From assembly GCF_047126315.1 (NCBI RefSeq), contig NZ_CP138953.1, forward strand, positions 4,464,001-4,528,000: a DNA stretch of 64,000 nt, in the 5' to 3' direction. A program made the translations under genes and the position numbers. The notes under the pieces were generated by a model. That model saw only the letters and a list, made by a program, of their open reading frames with translations, was not told the origin of the DNA and did not search any database. Below are positions 1 to 9,003 of the stretch, piece after piece (the first letter of the stretch is position 1; each line of letters begins with the position of its first letter). This stretch comes from Shimia sp022448905. GTDB taxonomy: Bacteria > Pseudomonadota > Alphaproteobacteria > Rhodobacterales > Rhodobacteraceae.

Positions 1-1179
1 AAAGAAGTTGTCCTCTTGCGCCGTTGCCATCCCGGTATGGGCATCCGTCGCCCCCACCATGCCAAACTTAAACGGGTTTACGCCCAACTCTTGCTCGATC
101 TTCAAACCTCGCTTGAGCGCCTCCCGCGCATATTCCCCCGCCAGCATGTCCGGTGTCTTGAGCTCCGTGCCATTCAGGTTGGATGCGTCCCAGGTGTCAA
201 AGTCTGCAAACTCATCATCCGGGCTCAGGAACGGATGCGCCTCCCCATCACCTTTGATCTGCGTTGGTTCATAAATAGGTTCAAACCGTGCCCGCATCTC
301 GGCAATCTCTTTGGTCAAGTCAGATCCGTCCCAGGCGTTCATCGAGAACATGCGCCCATTGGACAGGTTGCCATTGTGCGCAATCGCCAACACCTCACCA
401 CCCGTGCGTGCCTCATATTCTGCCAAATAGGCCCAGAGGTCTTCGGGGTTCTTACTGTCAAATTGCGAGAAGGGCCGCGTCTGATTGGCCCGCACGCTGT
501 CATCGCGGAACAGCACATTGCGGTGCAGGTTGTTGGCCCCTTCAGTGGTGTACTCATACCCGATGATCGCGGAGAACACGCCCGGCTCGTTAAACTGATC
601 CGCCAGCGCCGTGTAATTCTCCCAAGCATGTTTCACCGCCTTGGGGTTATCAATTGGCGGCACATCCCCGGACAGCGAGGCGACAATCTCCATCGCAGTT
701 TCAAACGCAATTTGCGGATCACCCGCGGTGAGATTTTCGTACCATTCTTTACCGATGGGCGAGGACAAGATCTGCGCATCTCCCCCCAAAAGCTGGGGCA
801 TCAACCCATACATTTCCGCATGATCGGACACCACCAGCCAATCCAGCGGACGGGACAGCTTTGCCCGTAGCCCATGGGTGGTGGTCACCTCTTCCCCTCG
901 GGCAAATCGAAACGCATCTTCCTGGGACAACCGCGTCATCGTCCCGGCATCAACCGAGACCATCGTGTGCAAATGGCTGTCGCCCCACAAAGGCACCTGT
1001 GGGAAGTTGCGTCCGGCGTAGGGCGAAAACCCATCCGGCGCCAGCACCACTTCAGTATCGGATTGTTCCGTGTTGAACTCCTGCGCCACCGCCGCAGTGC
1101 CCAGCGCAAGCGAAGACGCCGTAGCGGTCCCCATAAGTGACTTCAAAATCAAGTGAAACTTCCATTGGGCCTTAGGCAT
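1..1179 (-). CDS. DUF3604 family metallohydrolase (3' end outside window)
   Basis: An open minus-strand frame of 393 codons runs from an ATG at 1179 off the left edge, so the C-terminus is missing. The start has a GGGAGGG ribosome site about 5 nt upstream and is followed by an export-like segment of about 32 residues ending in AVAQ. The protein then shows GDSHLHT (about residue 67) and SDHAEMYG (about residue 118), the metal-binding motifs of the PHP-like DUF3604 family, and further on AHNGN and GATDAHTG. DUF3604 proteins are predicted periplasmic metal-dependent hydrolases of unknown substrate. What is seen is the motif set and signal peptide; the hydrolase role is family-level inference. 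A long plus-strand frame over the same bases is a coding shadow. Confidence 0.85.
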   Translation of the reverse strand, partial: MPKAQWKFHLILKSLMGTATASSLALGTAAVAQEFNTEQSDTEVVLAPDGFSPYAGRNFPQVPLWGDSHLHTMVSVDAGTMTRLSQEDAFRFARGEEVTTTHGLRAKLSRPLDWLVVSDHAEMYGLMPQLLGGDAQILSSPIGKEWYENLTAGDPQIAFETAMEIVASLSGDVPPIDNPKAVKHAWENYTALADQFNEPGVFSAIIGYEYTTEGANNLHRNVLFRDDSVRANQTRPFSQFDSKNPEDLWAYLAEYEARTGGEVLAIAHNGNLSNGRMFSMNAWDGSDLTKEIAEMRARFEPIYEPTQIKGDGEAHPFLSPDDEFADFDTWDASNLNGTELKTPDMLAGEYAREALKRGLKIEQELGVNPFKFGMVGATDAHTGMATAQEDNFF

Positions 1180-1331
1180 GGCACCCTCCCGGCAACAGTT
1201 TAAACAAAGCTATTGGGAGCGCGCCGGGCCAAAATTCACGCCAAACGCGCAAGTCAATTACACAAAGCCTACCATAGATTGGCCTCGGTCCGTCAAATTT
1301 CGCAGATCTCTACGTTTGCCGCCGTGACATT

Positions 1332-1955
1332 TCAGACCCGTGCGCCGTAGCGCGCCATGAAGGTCGCCACCGCGCCATCCACCACATAGTCGATTTCTTC
1401 CTGGGCAAATTTGGTCTGCACGCCGGTCACTTGCCGCAAGAACAGTCCCGCTTTGCACAGCTCGGCAAACTGATCCGCCGCCAACGCAAAGTCATCCACT
1501 TCCAGCTCACCGCGCTCCTCGGCCATGTAGAAGAACTCGATCAGGCGGGTTTTCAAAATCCCCGGCCCGGTCTCATAAAACTGCCGCCCAATGTCGGGAA
1601 ACCGCTCGCCTTCGGCCACGCAAACCCGAAACATATTGCGCCCGAAGTCCGACAGGATGATCGCCATCAAACCGCGCCCGACAATGCCCAGCACCTCTGG
1701 AACGGGCCGCGCCAGATCCACCTGCGCTTCAAGCCCCTCTGCCTGCAAAATGCACTCCCGCCTTGCCACTTCGGCAAACAGCATCCGCTTGTCCGGGAAA
1801 TAGTTGTACAACGTCGCCTTAGAGACCCCGGCATTCTGCGCGATCACATCCATGCTCACGCTTTCAAAGCCGTGCGACATGAACAACGCCCGCGCGCTGT
1901 CCACCACCTGTGCAAATTTGCGCCCCTTTTTCAGGATGGCCACGGTGTCAGTCAT
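1332..1955 (-). CDS. TetR/AcrR family transcriptional regulator
   Basis: A 207-residue protein of normal TetR length. Residues about 15-60 form the helix-turn-helix: ARALFMSHGFESVSMDVIAQ followed by GVSKATLYNYFPDKRMLF, the typical TetR recognition helix. The C-terminal ligand domain resembles the AcrR-type fold, so the effector cannot be read from sequence. It is divergent from the AEC carrier gene (222 bp apart), which is a natural candidate target, but I saw no convincing palindrome between them. ATG at 1955 is preceded by GAGAGATAT, a usable ribosome site. Confidence 0.85.
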   Translation of the reverse strand: MTDTVAILKKGRKFAQVVDSARALFMSHGFESVSMDVIAQNAGVSKATLYNYFPDKRMLFAEVARRECILQAEGLEAQVDLARPVPEVLGIVGRGLMAIILSDFGRNMFRVCVAEGERFPDIGRQFYETGPGILKTRLIEFFYMAEERGELEVDDFALAADQFAELCKAGLFLRQVTGVQTKFAQEEIDYVVDGAVATFMARYGARV

Positions 1956-2177
1956 ATATCTCTCATAGGCGTTATCCGGCCTCCCGGTGAGTGTAACGGG
2001 GACAATACACCGCGCGCTTCCGTCCCGGCAAGCACTTGCTCCTCACAAATCTGAAAGGTCTAAGAACACCGTTTGGGTGCTTGTGCACATCCCCCATCGA
2101 GACGCATTTCCACCTCGACTAGAAGCGGCACTTACTCCTCCATTTGCCAAGCCCCACAAACCTGCTAAGGCTGACGC

Positions 2178-3107
2178 ATGTTGGCAATCTTTCTGAAAAC
2201 GCTACCGTTTTTTGCAATCATCGGCCTGGGCTACTGGGCCGGGCGCACCCGCTTCTTTTCTGCGGAAGCCACAGCCTACCTCACCAAGTTTGTCTTCTAC
2301 TTCGCCCTCTCGGCGATGCTTTTCCGGTTTTCCGCCAATCTCAGCCTCGCCGAGGTGCTCAACTGGCGCCTGATTGGCGGCTATCTGGTGGGCTGCCTCG
2401 CCATCTACGGCCTCGCCACGCTTGTGGCCATGCTGCGTAAACAGGATATCGCCACTGCCGCCGTCGAGGCCCAATGCGCCACCATTGGCAACGTCGGCTT
2501 CCTCGGCGTGCCCATGCTGACCCTCTTGATGGGGGCGGAGGCCATTGGCCCCGTGATGATGGTGCTGGCGGTGGATCTGATTGTCTTCTCCAGCCTGATT
2601 GTGATCCTGATCACCGGCAGCCGCGACGGGCGTATGCACATCGGCGTGCTCAAAACCGTCACCCTCGGCCTGCTGCGCAACCCGATGATTGTCGCCATCT
2701 CGCTGGGCTTTGTCTGGTCTGCGCTGGAAATCCCGATCCCAGACCCGATGAACGAATTTCTCGCCATCCTGGGCGGCGCGGCCACCCCCGGCGCGCTGTT
2801 TGCCATCGGCGCCTCACTGGCAGGCAAATCCGCCGAGCGGGTCGAAGTCGCGCTCTGGCTCACCTTTGCCAAACTGATCCTGCACCCGCTGTTTGTTGCC
2901 GTCGCCGTGTTGTGGCTCCTGCCGATCGACACCTATTCGGCCTCCGTGGTGATCGCCGCCGCCGCGCTCCCCGTGGCCGGAAACGTCTACATGTTGGCGC
3001 AACACTATGGCGTCGCGCCCCATCGCGCTTCTGCTGCAATCCTGTTCTCCACAGTCATATCCATCGCCACAGTCAGCGTTGTGATTGCATGGGTCTCCCA
3101 ACTCTGA
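2178..3107 (+). CDS. AEC family transporter (auxin efflux carrier-like)
   Basis: A 309-residue, very hydrophobic inner-membrane protein with about ten predicted membrane segments in two five-helix halves. The N-terminus (FFAIIGLGYWAGR) and the central NVGFLGVPM match the AEC/PIN-like permease family (Pfam Mem_trans), as does the C-terminal AAALPVAGNVYMLAQHYG. Bacterial members export or import small organic acids such as malate or malonate; the substrate here is unknown. The gene is divergent from a TetR regulator and followed 39 bp later by the S-formylglutathione hydrolase gene, possibly co-transcribed. Confidence 0.85.
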   Translation: MLAIFLKTLPFFAIIGLGYWAGRTRFFSAEATAYLTKFVFYFALSAMLFRFSANLSLAEVLNWRLIGGYLVGCLAIYGLATLVAMLRKQDIATAAVEAQCATIGNVGFLGVPMLTLLMGAEAIGPVMMVLAVDLIVFSSLIVILITGSRDGRMHIGVLKTVTLGLLRNPMIVAISLGFVWSALEIPIPDPMNEFLAILGGAATPGALFAIGASLAGKSAERVEVALWLTFAKLILHPLFVAVAVLWLLPIDTYSASVVIAAAALPVAGNVYMLAQHYGVAPHRASAAILFSTVISIATVSVVIAWVSQL

Positions 3108-3146
3108 CATCGTGAACGCCGACCCTTTTTGGCAGGAGGCCTTCCC

Positions 3147-3980
3147 ATGGAGATCATCTCAGAAAACCGCGCCTTTGGCGGCACCCAAGGCGTGTACAGC
3201 CACAATTCGCACAGCACCCGCTGTGAGATGACCTTTGGTCTGTTCCTGCCAGAGGAAGCCCAAACCGGCCCCGTGCCAGTGATCTGGTATCTGTCCGGGC
3301 TGACCTGCACCCATGAAAACGCCATGACCAAAGCCGGTGCACAGCAATGGGCCGCCGAACAAGGCGTGGCGCTGGTCTTCCCGGACACCTCGCCTCGGGG
3401 CGATGATGTGGCCGATGATCCGGCCTACGACCTTGGCAAAGGCGCAGGTTTCTACGTCAACGCCACCCAGGGCCCGTGGACGCCGCATTACAACATGTGG
3501 GATTACATCACCGAAGACCTGCCCTCGATGCTGCAGGAAAACTTCTCCGTCGACCTGAGCCGCCAATCAATTATGGGCCACTCCATGGGCGGCCACGGCG
3601 CGCTGACCATGGCCATGTCCCTGCCCGGTCGCTTCCGCTCCGTGTCAGCCTTTGCCCCGATCGCCAACCCCACCGCGTCGGACTGGGGTCGCAAACAGCT
3701 CACCGCCTATCTCGGCAATGACGAAGCCACCTGGGCCGCGCATGACGCCACGCTCTTGATGAAAGAAAACGGCTTTGACGGCCCTGTGCTGGTCGATACC
3801 GGCACCAGCGACCAATTCATCGACCTGCTGCGCCCCGAAGCGCTGGCCGAAGCCGCCAATGCCCGCCGTCAGGAAGCCACCCTGCGCCTGCAAAAAGGCT
3901 ATGACCACAGCTACTTCTTTGTCTCTACCTTCATGGAAGAGCACATCGCCTTCCATGCCGAAGCGCTCTATGCGGACTAA
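3147..3980 (+). CDS. fghA: S-formylglutathione hydrolase
   Basis: Hydrolyses S-formylglutathione to formate and glutathione, the second step of glutathione-dependent formaldehyde oxidation in the cytoplasm. The 277-residue esterase-D fold protein carries the nucleophile elbow GHSMGGHG, with the catalytic aspartate likely in DTGTSDQF and the histidine in YDHSYFF. An in-frame TTG lies 18 bp upstream, but the ATG at 3147 has AGGAGG (3134-3139) at proper spacing and matches the usual family N-terminus. The partner alcohol dehydrogenase is not in the window. The gene continues into the YaiI-like gene 15 bp downstream, suggesting co-transcription. Confidence 0.93.
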   Translation: MEIISENRAFGGTQGVYSHNSHSTRCEMTFGLFLPEEAQTGPVPVIWYLSGLTCTHENAMTKAGAQQWAAEQGVALVFPDTSPRGDDVADDPAYDLGKGAGFYVNATQGPWTPHYNMWDYITEDLPSMLQENFSVDLSRQSIMGHSMGGHGALTMAMSLPGRFRSVSAFAPIANPTASDWGRKQLTAYLGNDEATWAAHDATLLMKENGFDGPVLVDTGTSDQFIDLLRPEALAEAANARRQEATLRLQKGYDHSYFFVSTFMEEHIAFHAEALYAD

Positions 3981-3995
3981 GAGAGACCTCTACCT

Positions 3996-4445
3996 ATGAC
4001 AGCCATCTACGTGGATGCCGATGCCTGCCCGGTGAAAGCCGAAGTCGAGCGCGTCGGCACCCGCCACAAAGTGAAAATCTACGTGGTCTCCAACGGCGGC
4101 TTGCGCCCGTCGCAAAACCCGCTGGTGGAAAACGTGATTGTGCCCGAAGGCCCCGATGTGGCTGACATGTGGATCGCCGACCGCGCCAAGACAGGCGACG
4201 TGGTCATCACCGGCGACATCCCTCTGGCAGCCAAATGTGTGGAAAGCGGCGCGCGCGTGCTCAAACACAACGGCGAGGCGCTGACAGCGGCGAACATCGG
4301 CAACGTGCTCGCCACCCGCGACCTCATGGCCGACCTGCGTGCCGCCGATCCTTTCCGCCAAGGCGGCGGCAAAGGCTTCACCAAAGCCGACCGGTCCCGT
4401 TTTTTGGATGCGCTCGAACGCGAGCTGCGCGCGGCCAAACGCTGA
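3996..4445 (+). CDS. YaiI/YqxD family protein (DUF188)
   Basis: A 149-residue protein matching the DUF188 family in length and along its whole sequence: IYVDADACPVKAE at the N-terminus, GPDVADMWIAD in the middle, GDVVITGDIPLA and GGKGFTKADRSRF near the C-terminus. The acidic VDADACP and TGDIPLA motifs suggest a PIN-like nuclease fold, but the biochemical role is not established. It starts 15 bp after fghA on the same strand and is probably in the same transcript. Confidence 0.9.
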   Translation: MTAIYVDADACPVKAEVERVGTRHKVKIYVVSNGGLRPSQNPLVENVIVPEGPDVADMWIADRAKTGDVVITGDIPLAAKCVESGARVLKHNGEALTAANIGNVLATRDLMADLRAADPFRQGGGKGFTKADRSRFLDALERELRAAKR

Positions 4446-4461
4446 TCGCCGCGCCAGTGGC

Positions 4462-4513
4462 ACCTTCGGGAGCCTCCGGCAGGGATATTGGGGGAATGAG
4501 AAGCCGGAAAGGG
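4462..4513. repeat. Roseobacter-type intergenic repeat, copy 1
   Basis: Downstream of the YaiI-like gene the plus strand has an imperfect GC dyad (TTCGGGAGCCTCCGGCAGG) followed by GGGATATTGGGGGAATGAGAAG. The same arrangement, a GC hairpin, then GGGATATTT and an A/G-rich AAGAAGAAG tail, occurs on the minus strand near 10029-10082. From memory this design is common at gene ends in Rhodobacteraceae genomes; that has not been checked here. It may act in transcript termination or mRNA stability. Confidence 0.5.
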
Positions 4514-4518
4514 CCGCG

Positions 4519-6273
4519 CTAGTTCCGCCCTTTGAGTTGCAGCTGACTCCACTTCAGTTGTTTTGGGGCAACGTCGCCGGGGGCCCATTCAATCAGTGAG
4601 CCATAATAGTCCCCGGGCTGTTTCTCCGGATGTTTGTCGCTCCAATGCACACAGTTGAACTGTATGCTGCAGCTGCGCCAATTGGCCTTGGAATTGCCGT
4701 CGCGATATCCATAGACACGGGTACGCGCCACGGAGCCACCGGTGCATTCGAAGTAGCGATGCCCCATGCCCCAATAGTTCCATTTGGATTTCAGGCGCAT
4801 CACAATCCCGCGCCCGTCCTCCTGCTGCCAACTGCCCGCCATCACCTCATAAATGTCAAACACGCCATCGCGCGCCGTGTGTTGCAGTTCCTTCACGGCG
4901 CCGTTTTTGTAAAACACCAGATTTCCATTGCTGCTTGCGTGCAACCCGCTCTGCCACAAGGTGGTCGCCGTCCGCAAATACTCCGAGGCCGCCGGTTTCA
5001 ACTGCCCTCCCATGGGGTTTAACCAACTGTCCTGCTGGCGTTGGGTCAGCTCTTTGTAGAACCCCGGACTGAAGTCCGCCCGATCCTCCGCCGCACAGAA
5101 GATATCTCCGTCTTTCGTATCCTCATGATAGTAGGACGTGCCGCCAGTATAGCTCGGCTCCGCCACTGCCGCCTGCGCTGTTGGTGCGGACTGTGGCATA
5201 GAAGTTTGGGGGGCTGGTGTCGCTGGCACCGATGAGGGCCGCGACAAAGCCGCCTCTCGCTCCAACGCCTCAATCGCCTTGCGGGAGCCTTTCAGACCCA
5301 TCGTCATGGTTTTGAACTGATCCTGCGCGTAGCTGGCCTGGGTCTGATAGCGGAATTTCACCGTATTGCCGGACTTAAACGCCTCCAGCATTGGCGCTTG
5401 ATTGCGCGCGGTAATCGGAATCCGCACCTGCGCGCTGTCGCCATAGTCCGTCAGACAACTCTGCCCGCCACAGCCATTCATATCGAGTTCGGTCTGTCGC
5501 CCACCGGCATGTTCCACCGACGCCCCCATAAGATGGATCATCGGATCGTCTGACACCCGGTAAAACCCGTAGTAATATTCCTGAAACTCTCGATCGTAAC
5601 CAACCAGAACAGTGGCCACGAGGGCGCTGTTCTGCACCAGGTTCCAACCCGCCTCACCATCGCGATAGACCCAGCCGTCCGAGATCTTCACCAATTGCGG
5701 CGCAGGCGCGGCGGCATTGAGCGCATCCCCCAGCCGGTCGAGCATGTCCTGATCCGCCTCAAGGAACTGCGCCTCCTCCCAAAGCTGATCCGCCCGCGCG
5801 ATATTGCGCTCCACATGCACACCTTCGGCAAAGTAAATGCCCAACTGCGCCGCCGCCTCGCCATAGCCCGCGCGCATCGCGGCCTCAAAATAATCAATCG
5901 CCAGATCAACGTTTTTGGCGATGCCCTGCCCCTGCATCAGCTTCACGCCTATGTTGTTCTGCGCCACCGGATAGCCTGCATCCGCCGCCTGCTTTTGCAG
6001 GTCTGCCACCGCTTCGATGTCATCGGCAAAAAACTGACACCGCTCCGTGGCAAACACCCAGGCCAGATCATTTTGCGCCACCGGGTGTTCTTCCATAATG
6101 GCCGCCTGCATCAACTCCCGAAACGCCCGCCCGTTGCCGTCACAGGCCTCATCCGACAGCTGGTTGAATTTCTCCCGCGCAGGCTGCCAGAACGCCCCCG
6201 CATCCTCCGCAAGCGCCATCCCCGCGCCGCTCATACAGCCTGCAAGACAAGCCGCAACTACCGCATATTTCAT
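4519..6273 (-). CDS. Sel1-repeat exported protein
   Basis: A 584-residue secreted protein. The start at 6273 is chosen over an upstream in-frame start at 6312 because it has AAGGGGA at good spacing and opens a clear signal peptide (MKYAVVAACLAGCMSGAGMA) ending near LAEDA; LAGC could be a lipobox. Residues about 55-190 hold Sel1/TPR-like repeats (HPVAQNDLAWVF, YPVAQNNIGVKLMQGQG, YGEAAAQLGIYFAEGV), which usually bind proteins. The remainder, including a low-complexity Pro/Ala/Gln linker around residues 360-385 and a Trp/Tyr/Cys-rich C-terminal domain, matches nothing I recognise. Function unknown; probably a periplasmic scaffold or sensor. Confidence 0.75.
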   Translation of the reverse strand: MKYAVVAACLAGCMSGAGMALAEDAGAFWQPAREKFNQLSDEACDGNGRAFRELMQAAIMEEHPVAQNDLAWVFATERCQFFADDIEAVADLQKQAADAGYPVAQNNIGVKLMQGQGIAKNVDLAIDYFEAAMRAGYGEAAAQLGIYFAEGVHVERNIARADQLWEEAQFLEADQDMLDRLGDALNAAAPAPQLVKISDGWVYRDGEAGWNLVQNSALVATVLVGYDREFQEYYYGFYRVSDDPMIHLMGASVEHAGGRQTELDMNGCGGQSCLTDYGDSAQVRIPITARNQAPMLEAFKSGNTVKFRYQTQASYAQDQFKTMTMGLKGSRKAIEALEREAALSRPSSVPATPAPQTSMPQSAPTAQAAVAEPSYTGGTSYYHEDTKDGDIFCAAEDRADFSPGFYKELTQRQQDSWLNPMGGQLKPAASEYLRTATTLWQSGLHASSNGNLVFYKNGAVKELQHTARDGVFDIYEVMAGSWQQEDGRGIVMRLKSKWNYWGMGHRYFECTGGSVARTRVYGYRDGNSKANWRSCSIQFNCVHWSDKHPEKQPGDYYGSLIEWAPGDVAPKQLKWSQLQLKGRN

Positions 6274-6373
6274 GTCATCCCCTTTGCGCAAAACAGTCCA
6301 AAAACACCGCAACGCCTGCCCCAGCGTAAGCCGAGACAGGCGTTTTTGGCAAAGAAAATAGCGTTTTGGCGCG

Positions 6374-6853
6374 TTACAGCAGGGTTTGCAGCAAATCGAA
6401 GCCCTTGCCCCAGCCGCTGTCCATATTGCCCATCATCTGCGCAAAACAGGCAATCTCGTCTTCCGTCGCATCCACTGGCACCTGCTCGAGCTTCACCTGA
6501 CCACGCCCGTTCTGCTCGCTGAACGTCACCGTGGTCAAAAGCTTCTGCGGCCAGTTTGGCATCATCGGATTGGGCGCCTGTTCCCAGTTCTCATCGGTGC
6601 TGTGATGCAACCAGACAATCTTGTCGCCCTCAGCCACTTCTTGAAAGTCCATGCGACTATAGTCCGATTTTTCGCCCATGCGCATCTCATTGAGCCACCG
6701 CCCGCCGGGACGCAGGTCAAACTCGTGGATCACCGTCTCCACCCCCGGCCCATACCAGACCGACAGCAGCTTAGGGTCACTAAACGCCTGCCAAATCTGG
6801 CCCAACGTGCCTTCAAACGTGCGCTTGTACATATAGATCGGCAAATCACTCAT
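6374..6853 (-). CDS. SRPBCC (AHSA1-like) domain protein
   Basis: A 159-residue START/SRPBCC-fold protein of the AHSA1 family: the FEGTLGQIWQAFSDPKLLSVWYGP opening, GGRWLNEMRMG in the middle and GWGKGFDLL at the end are characteristic. Members bind small hydrophobic ligands; no specific ligand is evident. Its ATG overlaps the end of the ArsR gene by 8 bp, so the pair is translationally coupled. ArsR plus AHSA1 two-gene units are widespread in bacteria. Confidence 0.88.
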   Translation of the reverse strand: MSDLPIYMYKRTFEGTLGQIWQAFSDPKLLSVWYGPGVETVIHEFDLRPGGRWLNEMRMGEKSDYSRMDFQEVAEGDKIVWLHHSTDENWEQAPNPMMPNWPQKLLTTVTFSEQNGRGQVKLEQVPVDATEDEIACFAQMMGNMDSGWGKGFDLLQTLL

Positions 6854-7229
6854 CTTTCAAATCGTCCTTTTCGCTAGATTTTATGGTCTCAAGAAGCGCG
6901 TCCAACTGATCAAAACTGCCGGACCAGAAACGGCTGAATTGCTCCATCCAATCCACCGCCTCTTTCATCGGCGCCGCCTTCAAATAGGCCGGGCGGCTTT
7001 GTCCCACCTGCCCGCGCTCAATCAGCCCCGAGGCCTCCAACACCTTCAAATGTTTAGACACCGCTGGTTGGCTCATCTCAAACGGTTCCGCCAGGTCGCG
7101 CACATTGGCCTCGCCCTCACACAGCCGCGCCAAAATCGCGCGGCGGGTCGGGTCAGCCAATGCAGCAAAAACCGCGTTCAACTCAGGGCTTTCATAACCA
7201 ATTAGTTTCATAACTCGATGGTTATGCAT
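6846..7229 (-). CDS. ArsR family winged-helix regulator
   Basis: A small repressor-type protein (127 residues from the ATG at 7229) with the ArsR signature: NAVFAALADPTRRAILARL, then NVRDLAEPFEMSQPAVSKHLKVLEASGL. No metal-binding cysteine pair is seen, so it is probably a non-metal ArsR of the type linked to AHSA1 genes. Possible starts are 7229 (GGAAGAG about 6 nt upstream, preferred) and 7211 (weak site). An inverted repeat at 7209-7226 overlaps the start region, suggesting autoregulation. Confidence 0.85.
   Translation of the reverse strand: MHNHRVMKLIGYESPELNAVFAALADPTRRAILARLCEGEANVRDLAEPFEMSQPAVSKHLKVLEASGLIERGQVGQSRPAYLKAAPMKEAVDWMEQFSRFWSGSFDQLDALLETIKSSEKDDLKDE
7209..7226. promoter_or_regulatory. 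inverted repeat at arsR start, candidate operator
   Basis: CATAAC, six spacer bases, GTTATG: a perfect 6-bp inverted repeat located within the first codons of the ArsR gene and in the 107-bp gap to the divergent EamA gene. ArsR proteins bind such short dyads in their own promoters, so this is a plausible autoregulatory operator. The assignment is inference. Confidence 0.5.
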
Positions 7230-7335
7230 TGTATCTCTTCCGTCAACATCTTTAAACGCAATCAATTCAACGGCTTTTCCCGTGGAGGTCGTTTTTGACC
7301 TAGACCTCGCCGGCGAATCCCGCCCTTCTGCGCCC

Positions 7336-8298
7336 ATGTCTCAGCCCCGCACAACTCTGCCTCTTGGCCCGCTCTCCGCCCTGATCGCGACCTTCTTTTT
7401 CGCCATCAACGACGCGGCAATCAAATTCCTCTCCGGCGACTACGCGCTGCACCAAATTGTGCTGACCCGCTCACTGATTGGATTGGCCATTCTGCTGATT
7501 GTGATCGTGCCATTCCAAGGCGGGCTCTCGGCCCTGCGCACCAAACGCCTCGGCATGCACGGCCTGCGCGGCCTCTGTGTGGTTTTTGCCAACACCACCT
7601 TCTTTCTCGGCCTGGCCGTGCTGCCACTGGCCGACGCCATGGCCGTGTTCTTCATCTCGCCTCTACTGATCACACTCTTTGGCGCCGTCTTGCTGGGAGA
7701 GATCATCGGCCCACGCCGCAAGGCCGCCGTCGCCGCGGGTATGATTGGCGTCCTAATCATGATCCGCCCTGGCGCCTCCGACTTCAATCTCGCGCTGTTG
7801 CTGCCCTTGGTCTCCGCCGTCGCCTATGCGCTTCTGCACGTGCTAACCCGCAAAATCGGCACCACCGACAGCGCCGCCACCATGGCCGTATTCATCCAGA
7901 TCGTCTTTATTGTGGTCTCCGCCTGTGTCGGCCTGCTGCTCGGCCATGGGGCCTATGAAAACGCGGGCGGCGAGATGATCAGCTTTCTTTTGCGCGCCTG
8001 GCACTGGCCCGCCACCGCCGATTGGCCCATCCTGTTTCTACTCGGCTGCTCCATCGCCTTTGGCGGCTTCTTCATCTCCCAAGCCTACCGCGTGTCCGAG
8101 GCCAGTCTGATCGCCCCGCTGGAATATGCAGCCATGCCCATGGGCGTGCTGTTTGGCATCGTGATCTTTGGCGAATGGCCTGCGCCCACCACCTGGATCG
8201 GCATGACCCTTATCATTGGCGCTGGTCTGTTTGTGTTCTGGCGCGAAGCCAAAGTGGGCAGCGCGCCGGTGCCGGACCGTCCCCGCGTGCGCCGCTAA
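7336..8298 (+). CDS. EamA/DMT family transporter
   Basis: A 320-residue inner-membrane protein with ten predicted helices in two EamA repeats (first starting near ALIATFFFAINDAAIKFL, second near LLPLVSAVAYALLHVLTRK), typical of drug/metabolite exporters. The substrate is unknown. The ATG at 7336 is used; an in-frame GTG at 7282 would add 18 residues of non-membrane sequence and neither start has a strong ribosome site. It is divergent from the ArsR-AHSA1 unit. Confidence 0.85.
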   Translation: MSQPRTTLPLGPLSALIATFFFAINDAAIKFLSGDYALHQIVLTRSLIGLAILLIVIVPFQGGLSALRTKRLGMHGLRGLCVVFANTTFFLGLAVLPLADAMAVFFISPLLITLFGAVLLGEIIGPRRKAAVAAGMIGVLIMIRPGASDFNLALLLPLVSAVAYALLHVLTRKIGTTDSAATMAVFIQIVFIVVSACVGLLLGHGAYENAGGEMISFLLRAWHWPATADWPILFLLGCSIAFGGFFISQAYRVSEASLIAPLEYAAMPMGVLFGIVIFGEWPAPTTWIGMTLIIGAGLFVFWREAKVGSAPVPDRPRVRR

Positions 8299-8379
8299 GC
8301 CCAGCCCAACGCAGTCCCCACTTGCGTCCCAGCTTGCGCCCACTAAGGTCGGCGCAAACCATTCTTTCAGGGGCAAATT

Positions 8380-9003
8380 ATGTCGCAAATTGACGCCGTG
8401 ATTTTTGACATTGGCAATGTGTTGATCCAGTGGCAGCCGGAAAACTTCTACGACCGCACCGTCGGCGAAGCCCGCCGCAAAGCCTTCTTTGCCGACACCA
8501 ACATCCATCACCACCATGAACAGATCGACGCCGGGGCCTCCCTGCCCGGCATGATCGAAAGCCTCGTGCCGCAGTATCCTGAGTATGAGGCCGAGTTGCG
8601 CATGTGGAACGACAATTGGAACGACCTGGCCGCCCCGGCCATTCCCCATTCCGTGCGCCTGCTCAATGCGCTGGTCGACAAAGGCGTGACCGTCTTCACC
8701 CTGACCAACTTTGGCCACGACAACTTCCCCCTATCCCAAGCGGTCTATCCGTTTCTCAATCGCTTTGACCGCGAGTATGTCTCCGGCCGCCTGAAACTCA
8801 TCAAGCCTGATCCGGCAATCTACGCCCATGTCGAGGAAGACTGCGGCATCGCGCCAAACCGCCTGTTGTTCACCGATGATCGCGCCCACAACATCGCAGC
8901 GGCTGCGGCACGCGGCTGGCAGACCCACCTGTTTGAACACCCACAGGGCTGGGCCGACCGCCTCGTTGCAGAAGGCCTGCTCACCGAGGAGGAAGCCAAA
9001 TGA
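8380..9003 (+). CDS. HAD family hydrolase
   Basis: A 207-residue haloacid-dehalogenase-superfamily protein. Motif I is DAVIFDIGNVL (the second aspartate is replaced by a residue in IGN, common in this YihX/HAD-IA subgroup), motif II is TLTNF, and motif III/IV is KPDPAIY followed by LLFTDDRAHN. These enzymes remove phosphate from small phosphorylated metabolites, and the substrate is not predictable. The stop codon overlaps the start of the next gene (ATGA), indicating translational coupling. Confidence 0.88.
   Translation: MSQIDAVIFDIGNVLIQWQPENFYDRTVGEARRKAFFADTNIHHHHEQIDAGASLPGMIESLVPQYPEYEAELRMWNDNWNDLAAPAIPHSVRLLNALVDKGVTVFTLTNFGHDNFPLSQAVYPFLNRFDREYVSGRLKLIKPDPAIYAHVEEDCGIAPNRLLFTDDRAHNIAAAAARGWQTHLFEHPQGWADRLVAEGLLTEEEAK

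Noticed and set aside
6311..6344. Hairpin AACGCCTG / CAGGCGTT between the AHSA1 and Sel1 genes
   Set aside because: The 18-base loop is large and the T-run lies on the strand with no upstream gene, so I did not call a terminator.
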